9,840 bases of DNA, from NCBI GenBank assembly GCA_900550625.1, contig URSW01000046.1:1-9840 (forward strand), read 5' to 3'. Under the pieces are notes generated by a model that searched no databases, was not told the origin of the DNA, and saw only the letters and a program-made list of their open reading frames with translations. Of this stretch, positions 5,382-9,840 are shown piece after piece. Position numbers and translations under genes: made by a program. The DNA is from an uncultured Eubacteriales bacterium. Lineage in GTDB: Bacteria > Bacillota > Clostridia > Oscillospirales > CAG-272. Position 1 is the stretch's first letter. The number at the start of each line of letters is the position of its first letter.

Positions 5382-6614
5382 TCAGTCACGCTTCTTCGAG
5401 CAAAGCGCATTTACACCGATCACGGCAATCACGGGGAAAACCGTGATTACAAGCAGTCCGAGCTTTATCGCAAGCTGCTCGGGTGAAACGCCGAGCGAAA
5501 GCTCCATGTTTTTGAAGAATTCGCGGTTTGATACCGAATCGGAAACAAGACCGCAGATAAGCGGACCTACCGAGCATCCGATGTCTCCGCCGAGTGCGAG
5601 CAGCGCGAACATCGCGGTTCCGCCTCTCTCAAAGCGTTCGGCGGCAAGCGATATGACGCCGGGCCAGAGAAGGCTGACGCCGAGCCCGCAGAGCGCGCAT
5701 CCGAACAGCGACAGCAGGGGAAACGGCGAAAATACGGCGGTGAGATAGCTGACGACGGTTATCGCACAGCAGGCGGTGAGACAGATGCGCAGATTCCACG
5801 ACTTGCCGAAAATGCCGTATACGGTACGTCCGCACGCCATGAATATAGCAAACAGACACGGTCCGAGAATATCTCCGACCACCTTCGTGACGCCGAGTCC
5901 TGCTTCGGCAAAATATGATGCCCACTGGCTCATGGCGATCTCGGACGCACCGGAGCAGATCATAACGATGAATACAAGAATGAAGAGCGGAGAGGTTATG
6001 AATTCGCGGATGCGCAGAGGCTCCTCATCCTCGATTGCACCGAGCGGAACGCGCGTGAAGTTTATCATGTTGAAAATCGGGATGAGCGCCCAGAACACGG
6101 GCAGCACGTTCCAGAGATCGTTGCCGAGAAAATGCATTGCAAGGGTCGAGAAAAGGACGACGAGCGCCTGTCCCCAGCAGTAGAAGGAGTGAAGCAGCAC
6201 CATGGAGGCTCTGCCCGAATCGTTCGGGAGAGAATTCACGATAGGGCTTATCATGACCTCGATTATCCCCGAACCCACGGAGGTTACGATTATCGAAATG
6301 AGAATACCTATGTAGGCGTTTGAAAATACGGACGGAAGGATCGAGAGCATAACAAGTCCGGCTGCCGCAAAAAGATGGGATATGACGCACGCGCGGCGGT
6401 AGCCGATCTTTTTGATGAAATACACGGACAGAACGTCAACCGTAAGCTGAACGACGAACATGATGAACACGAGCTGTCCTATCTGCGTCCGTGTTACAGA
6501 GAATTTCTCCTGAAATATGAGGTAGAAAAGCGGTGCGAGGTTTACCGAGATCGCCTGCGTTATGTAGCCTATATAACATGCGCCTCTCGTTGAGGAATAT
6601 TTATCGTCGGACAT
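5382..6614 (-). CDS. MFS transporter, substrate unknown
   Basis: A 410-residue polytopic membrane protein with about 12 hydrophobic segments. The two six-helix halves are joined by a charged cytoplasmic loop around RVPLGAIEDEEPLRIREF. The loop between helices 2 and 3 reads KKIGYRRA (residues 68-75), a degenerate MFS motif A, and the equivalent repeat in the second half (GRTVYGIFGKSWN) is also weak. Overall it resembles FucP-like sugar/H+ symporters of the clostridia more than drug exporters, but nothing in the sequence fixes the substrate. The frame is open to 6722; I choose the ATG at 6614. It has AAAGG about 10 bases upstream and is followed by a normal short N-terminus (MSDDKYSSTRGACYIG), whereas the longer form would begin with arginine-rich leader RNA sequence. 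A good promoter (6727-6756) makes it an independent unit, convergent with spoIIA. Confidence 0.88.
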   Translation of the reverse strand: MSDDKYSSTRGACYIGYITQAISVNLAPLFYLIFQEKFSVTRTQIGQLVFIMFVVQLTVDVLSVYFIKKIGYRRACVISHLFAAAGLVMLSILPSVFSNAYIGILISIIVTSVGSGIIEVMISPIVNSLPNDSGRASMVLLHSFYCWGQALVVLFSTLAMHFLGNDLWNVLPVFWALIPIFNMINFTRVPLGAIEDEEPLRIREFITSPLFILVFIVMICSGASEIAMSQWASYFAEAGLGVTKVVGDILGPCLFAIFMACGRTVYGIFGKSWNLRICLTACCAITVVSYLTAVFSPFPLLSLFGCALCGLGVSLLWPGVISLAAERFERGGTAMFALLALGGDIGCSVGPLICGLVSDSVSNREFFKNMELSLGVSPEQLAIKLGLLVITVFPVIAVIGVNALCSKKRD

Positions 6615-6642
6615 TTCGGGGTACCTTTCGGATAACGGTATT

Positions 6643-6713
6643 TTGCGCGGAGAGTTATTCCTCCGTGCAAGGGTGCGCGGAAGGCGAGGAAAAATCCGTT
6701 CGCGCTTCCGCAC
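6643..6713 (-). promoter_or_regulatory. Two-hairpin leader of the MFS gene
   Basis: Hairpin A (6673-6713) has a 6-bp stem CGGAAG/CTTCCG, extended outward by GTG/CAC past a two-base bulge and inward by GCGA/TCGC and GGA/TCC. Hairpin B (6643-6670) is a 10-bp stem, TTGCGCGGAG against CTCCGTGCAA, with one mismatch and an eight-base loop. With transcription starting near 6720, hairpin A would begin about seven bases from the RNA 5' end. Neither stem has a T tail in the gene direction, so neither is a terminator for this strand; on the plus strand hairpin A is followed by GTTTTTC. Possible roles are protecting the RNA 5' end or binding a regulator. I do not recognise a known riboswitch class. Confidence 0.45.
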
Positions 6714-6726
6714 GTTTTTCACTGTT

Positions 6727-6756
6727 ATTATATTTTGCGTTCGGCGGTTTTGCCAA
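6727..6756 (-). promoter_or_regulatory. Sigma-A type promoter of the MFS gene
   Basis: Minus strand: -35 TTGGCA (6751-6756, five of six consensus bases), an 18-base spacer and a perfect -10 TATAAT (6727-6732). Transcription should start near 6720, leaving a leader of about 105 bases before the ATG at 6614. The -35 box begins only about 9 bases after the stop codon of the small membrane peptide gene, so no terminator fits between the two. Confidence 0.75.
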
Positions 6757-6764
6757 TACGGATC

Positions 6765-6872
6765 TTATGCGGCAAGCATATAGATCAGGTATGTCATTGT
6801 GCCGAGAACCATCAGCGCGGCAAGGAACAGGCAGAAGATCCTGACCGCGGTTTTTTGTGAGCTGTTTTTCAT
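6765..6872 (-). CDS. 35-residue single-pass membrane peptide, unknown function
   Basis: A short gene. The peptide starts MKNSSQKTAVR (polar, net positive) and continues with one hydrophobic helix (about residues 12-34, IFCLFLAALMVLG to LIYMLAA). A basic N-terminus and a helix ending at the C-terminus suggest a membrane peptide with its N-terminus in the cytoplasm. Evidence that it is real: AAAGGA with 8-base spacing to the ATG at 6872, a position 21 bases after the parC stop on the same strand, and a clean start and stop within the gap. I do not recognise a defined family. Size and layout recall Prli42-like tiny membrane proteins of Bacillota, but the sequence is too short to claim homology. 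It is probably co-transcribed with parC. Confidence 0.7.
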   Translation of the reverse strand: MKNSSQKTAVRIFCLFLAALMVLGTMTYLIYMLAA

Positions 6873-6893
6873 ATCGGGAATCCTTTCTTCGGA

Positions 6894-9128
6894 TCATCCG
6901 TCGATCCGGAGCTGTATCTCGTCCATGTCGGGGATCCCGACGGGACTTCCGGATGCGGGGATCTTCGTTTTGCGCACCTTGTTCAGATTTTCGAACTTGC
7001 CGAGCGCGTTGCCGTATACCGCGCGCTCCGCCTTCTGGTTTTTCTTGAGTGTGAACAGGATAACGCCCGCCGCGGTGCGCGTTGTCTTTTGCGGGATGAG
7101 AGACGATTTAATCAGTATACCGCGTCCGTCGGTGGCGAGGATCAGAATGTCGGTCTCTTCCTTTTCCCAGATCGCCGCGATCACGGGAGAAGCCGACGAG
7201 AAAGCGCCGGTGAGACGTCGGCGGTTCGATTTCGTCTCATAGGCGGATGCCGGAACGCGAACTCCCTTGCCGTTTTCAAACAGGAAGATTATATTTTCGT
7301 TTGCGCTTTCCTTATCCGGAATGTGCATCATGATTGGGCGCTCGCCGTCGTCGAAGCCGAGCTTTACCGGGAGAAAATCGCCGAGCGCGGACGCTTTTAC
7401 GGTGTCGAAGTCGGCAACCTTTGCACGGTAGCACTGCGCGTGATCGGTGAAAAACATAAGCTCCGCACGGTTGTCGGTGTCGAAAGCATATGCGATAGAA
7501 TCGCCGTCCTTGAGCTTCTGCTCATCCGCGCCGCGCAGCGACTGATGAGTGATCTTTTTGAAATATCCCTCTTTTGTCAGAACAACACGGCAGTTGTAGT
7601 TTTCCACCGTATCCTCGATCTCGATTTCTTCGATCTCGTCGGCGTTTATGATCTGCGTGCGGCGCGGCTGACCGTATTTCTTCTTGATCTCGGTAAGCTC
7701 CTTAATGATGAATGCGCGTATTTTCAGATCGTCCTCGATCGTTTCACGAAGCTCGTTGATCTCGTTTTGGAGCGATTCGATATCCTTGATGCGGTTTACG
7801 ATGTACTCGCGGTTCAGATGGCGCAGCTTTATTTCCGCAACGTATTCTGCCTGAACCTGATCGATGCGAAAGCCCTCCATGAGGCGCGGAACGACGTCGG
7901 ATTCCTTTTCGGCCTCGCGCACTATCTTTATCGCTTTGTCTATGTCGAGAAGTATCTTTCCGAGACCGCGCAGAAGGTGAAGCTTGTCGGACTTCTTTTT
8001 GAGGTCGAAGCTCAGCTCGCGCTTTACGCAGTCCATGCGGAACTTTATCCACTCGCAGAGTATCTCGCAGACACCCATCTGACGCGGTGTCGAGCCGATC
8101 AGCACGTTGAAGTTGCAGGAGAAATCGTCCTGAAGCGGAGTGAGCCTGTAGAGCTTTGCCATGAGCTGCTCGGGATTTGTGCCGCGCCTCAGATCAAGCG
8201 TCAGCTTGAATCCGGAGAGGTCGATTTCGTCGCGGAAGTCCACGACCTCCTTCAGCTTTCCGTCCTTGACGAGCGTTGTGATCTTTGCGAGTATCTGCTC
8301 GATCGAGGTGGAATACGGTATCTGGAGAATGTCGATGCAGTTGTTCTCCTTGTCGTAGCTGTATCGCGCGCGCAGAGTGAAGCTTCCGCGCCCGGTGCGG
8401 TAAATGTCGAGCATTTTCGCACGGTCGTATATCAGATACGCGCCGCCCGAGAAATCGGGAGCCTTTACGATGTCGAGCAGCTTTTCGTCCGTCGTATTCG
8501 GACGGCGCAGAAGCTCGATCGTTCCGTCGCATATCTCGGCAAGGTTGAAGGAGCATATCGATGACGCCATGCCGACGGCGATGCCGAGATTCGGCGATAC
8601 GAGAATGTTCGGAAACTTCGTCGGCAGAAGAAGCGGCTCGGTCATCGTGTTGTCGTAGTTCGGAACAAAGTCTACCGCGTCGCGGTCGATCCCGTCGAAT
8701 ATCGTTTCACAGAAGGAATCGAGGCGCACCTCCGTGTATCGGGGCGCGGCATATGCCATGTCGCGGCTGTACTGCTTTCCGAAACTTCCCTTGGAATCGA
8801 CGAACGGATGGAGAAGCGCTTCGTTTCCGCGGCTCAGACGAACCATCGTGTCGTATATCGCTGCGTCTCCGTGGGGATTGAGCTTCATCGTCGCGCCGAC
8901 GACATTGGCGCTTTTTGTGCGGTTTCCGCCGAGAAGCCCCATCTTGTACATGGTGAACAGAAGCTTTCGGTGAGACGGCTTGAAGCCGTCGATCTCCGGG
9001 ATCGCACGGGAAACGATGACGCTCATCGCGTAGGGCATATAGTTTGTCTCGATCGTTTCGGTTATCGGCTGCACTACCGGTTCGGAATACACAAGCTCGA
9101 CAGGCTCGTTTTTCTTCTTTCTCGCCAT
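6894..9128 (-). CDS. parC: DNA topoisomerase IV subunit A (GyrA/ParC family)
   Basis: A 744-residue type IIA topoisomerase A subunit, the breakage-reunion half that works with ParE to decatenate DNA. The N-terminal MPYAMSVIVSRAIPEIDGFKPSHRKLL is the family signature. The active-site helix reads NPHGDAAIYD (residues 84-93), and the catalytic pair is Arg130-Tyr131 (PRYTEVRL). A winged-helix and tower region lead to a long coiled coil (about 395-490), followed by a C-terminal domain of about 220 residues. I find no GyrA box (QRRGGKG) in it, so this is the ParC-type paralogue, not gyrase. Ala89 sits where E. coli GyrA has Ser83, the main quinolone contact; Asp93 matches Asp87. The start at 9128 directly follows the sua5 stop (TAAATG), with AAGGAAG inside sua5, so translation is coupled. 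No parE is adjacent within the window; it could lie upstream of sua5 or elsewhere. Confidence 0.93.
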   Translation of the reverse strand: MARKKKNEPVELVYSEPVVQPITETIETNYMPYAMSVIVSRAIPEIDGFKPSHRKLLFTMYKMGLLGGNRTKSANVVGATMKLNPHGDAAIYDTMVRLSRGNEALLHPFVDSKGSFGKQYSRDMAYAAPRYTEVRLDSFCETIFDGIDRDAVDFVPNYDNTMTEPLLLPTKFPNILVSPNLGIAVGMASSICSFNLAEICDGTIELLRRPNTTDEKLLDIVKAPDFSGGAYLIYDRAKMLDIYRTGRGSFTLRARYSYDKENNCIDILQIPYSTSIEQILAKITTLVKDGKLKEVVDFRDEIDLSGFKLTLDLRRGTNPEQLMAKLYRLTPLQDDFSCNFNVLIGSTPRQMGVCEILCEWIKFRMDCVKRELSFDLKKKSDKLHLLRGLGKILLDIDKAIKIVREAEKESDVVPRLMEGFRIDQVQAEYVAEIKLRHLNREYIVNRIKDIESLQNEINELRETIEDDLKIRAFIIKELTEIKKKYGQPRRTQIINADEIEEIEIEDTVENYNCRVVLTKEGYFKKITHQSLRGADEQKLKDGDSIAYAFDTDNRAELMFFTDHAQCYRAKVADFDTVKASALGDFLPVKLGFDDGERPIMMHIPDKESANENIIFLFENGKGVRVPASAYETKSNRRRLTGAFSSASPVIAAIWEKEETDILILATDGRGILIKSSLIPQKTTRTAAGVILFTLKKNQKAERAVYGNALGKFENLNKVRKTKIPASGSPVGIPDMDEIQLRIDG

Positions 9129-9840
9129 TTATAAAACTTCCTTTTCGGTATTTGTCGTTTTTCGTATTATTTTTCCGGCGGACGAACGTATGATGCGGTT
9201 GTATATTGCAAGAGTGTCGCCGTCGGCACGCGGTAGGGAGGCATATATCCTTTCCGCGCCGAGCTCGTCCGCACGGCGGAGGAGGGAAAACAGACGGTGC
9301 GCATATTCCTCGTCGCTTTTTCCGGTGTCGAGTACGATAAATCCGGGGAATTTCGCAGTATCGTCATCGGAGCACATGACCGCCGTCGCCGAGGGAAGGC
9401 TTCCGCCCGAACGCGCGGCGGCGATAAGCTCCGCCGTACCGCCCTCGACGAGGTAAAGCTCCGCCTTCGGCGCGTAATGCTTGTATTTCATTCCCGGGGA
9501 CTGCGGAGCACTCCCTGCCTTCGCAGGATCGGTCACGGCTGCGTCCACCGTGACCGCGATCCCCGCACTGCGAAGCATGTCCGGAGTTACCGCGCCCGGT
9601 CGGAGGACGTTCGCGCTGTTTCCCGATACGGCGATGACCGTCGATTCAAGCCCGATCTCGCATTCGCCTCCGTCTATCACCATGGCGATCCGCCCGTCCA
9701 TGTCCTGCATGACGTGTTCGGCACAGGTCGGAGAGGGTTTTCCCGAGAGATTTGCACTCGGAGCGGCGATCGGCACGCCGGAGCGGCGTAGCAGCTCGCG
9801 TGCGATCGGATTCGAAGGGCAGCGCACCGCAACGGTGCGG
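9129..9840 (-). CDS. L-threonylcarbamoyladenylate synthase (Sua5/YwlC type), C-terminal part
   Basis: The gene is cut at the right edge; 236 C-terminal residues are visible, and the frame stays open to 9840 (TVAVRCPSNP continues upstream). PIAAPSANLSGKPSPT is the substrate-pocket region of the YrdC/Sua5 fold, GLESTVIAV and LRPGAVT complete the core, and SPGMKYKHYAPKAELYLV is the linker that marks the longer Sua5 form. It is followed by a Sua5 C-terminal domain of about 110 residues. The enzyme joins threonine, bicarbonate and ATP to make threonylcarbamoyl-AMP, the donor for t6A at position 37 of ANN-decoding tRNAs. The full protein should be about 330-350 residues. Its stop codon abuts the parC start, so the two are probably one transcript. 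An internal GTG at 9827 is not the start. Confidence 0.93.
   Translation of the reverse strand, partial: RTVAVRCPSNPIARELLRRSGVPIAAPSANLSGKPSPTCAEHVMQDMDGRIAMVIDGGECEIGLESTVIAVSGNSANVLRPGAVTPDMLRSAGIAVTVDAAVTDPAKAGSAPQSPGMKYKHYAPKAELYLVEGGTAELIAAARSGGSLPSATAVMCSDDDTAKFPGFIVLDTGKSDEEYAHRLFSLLRRADELGAERIYASLPRADGDTLAIYNRIIRSSAGKIIRKTTNTEKEVL

Noticed and set aside
5245..5748. 167-codon plus-strand frame starting near the spoIIA terminator
   Set aside because: It begins inside the terminator hairpin and runs antisense through the MFS gene. An AAAAAGGAGG at 5345-5354 looks like a ribosome site, but what follows has no domain character.
6615..6722. 36-residue N-terminal extension of the MFS transporter
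   Set aside because: The extension reads through the two leader hairpins, is Arg-rich, and begins at about the predicted transcript start. The ATG at 6614 with AAAGG upstream gives a normal MFS N-terminus.
6655..6897. 80-codon minus-strand frame overlapping the small peptide gene
   Set aside because: It is in a different frame from the 35-codon gene that has the ribosome site. Its translation is low-complexity and charged, with no helix or motif.
7089..8564. 491-codon open frame on the plus strand opposite parC
   Set aside because: It is fully antisense to a gene with clear family motifs along its length. Its open state follows from the GC-rich third codon positions of parC on the other strand, and its translation shows no recognisable domain.
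1..9840. An undescribed defence, mobile or biosynthetic system
   Set aside because: Every long gene belongs to a recognised housekeeping, sporulation or transporter family. No integrase, transposase, repeats, toxin-antitoxin pair or foreign-looking segment was seen.

Overview
The window comes from an endospore-forming member of the Clostridia (Bacillota). This rests on a complete spoIIA operon (spoIIAA-spoIIAB-sigF), a holB-ricT-trmN6-rsmI block that matches the conserved holB-yaaT-yabB-yabC order of Bacillus subtilis, a clostridial-type 2[4Fe-4S] ferredoxin, and a GyrA-like ParC carrying the KLNPHGD form of the active-site helix. The codon third positions look GC-leaning. The species was not identified, and no base composition was computed.

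Left block (1-3439, all on the minus strand, read right to left): holB (clamp-loader delta'), ricT (PSP1-domain RicT/YaaT), a small ferredoxin with its own promoter and a strong terminator-like hairpin behind it, trmN6 (tRNA adenine-N6 methyltransferase) and the start of rsmI (16S rRNA 2'-O-methyltransferase, cut by the window edge). A promoter with perfect -35 and -10 boxes lies just upstream of holB.

Centre (3440-5286): a 228-base divergent intergenic region, then spoIIAA, spoIIAB and sigF on the plus strand. Both junctions overlap, and a GC-rich terminator that can work in both directions closes the operon. Together these genes form the phosphorylation-controlled partner switch that fires the first forespore-specific sigma factor.

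Right block (5382-9840, all on the minus strand, read right to left): the C-terminal part of a Sua5-type threonylcarbamoyl-AMP synthase (cut by the window edge), parC starting directly on the sua5 stop codon (TAAATG), a 35-codon single-pass membrane peptide, then an MFS transporter with its own promoter and a leader that folds into two hairpins.

Most of the window is well-conserved housekeeping and sporulation DNA, and I see no clear undescribed multi-gene system. The points most worth a second look are the 35-residue membrane peptide behind parC, the alanine at the quinolone-contact serine of ParC, the long charged N-terminal extension of RicT, the two-hairpin leader of the transporter, and the independently transcribed ferredoxin beside ricT. 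No tRNA, rRNA, CRISPR array, insertion sequence or attachment site was seen. No gene-free stretch exceeds 300 bases.
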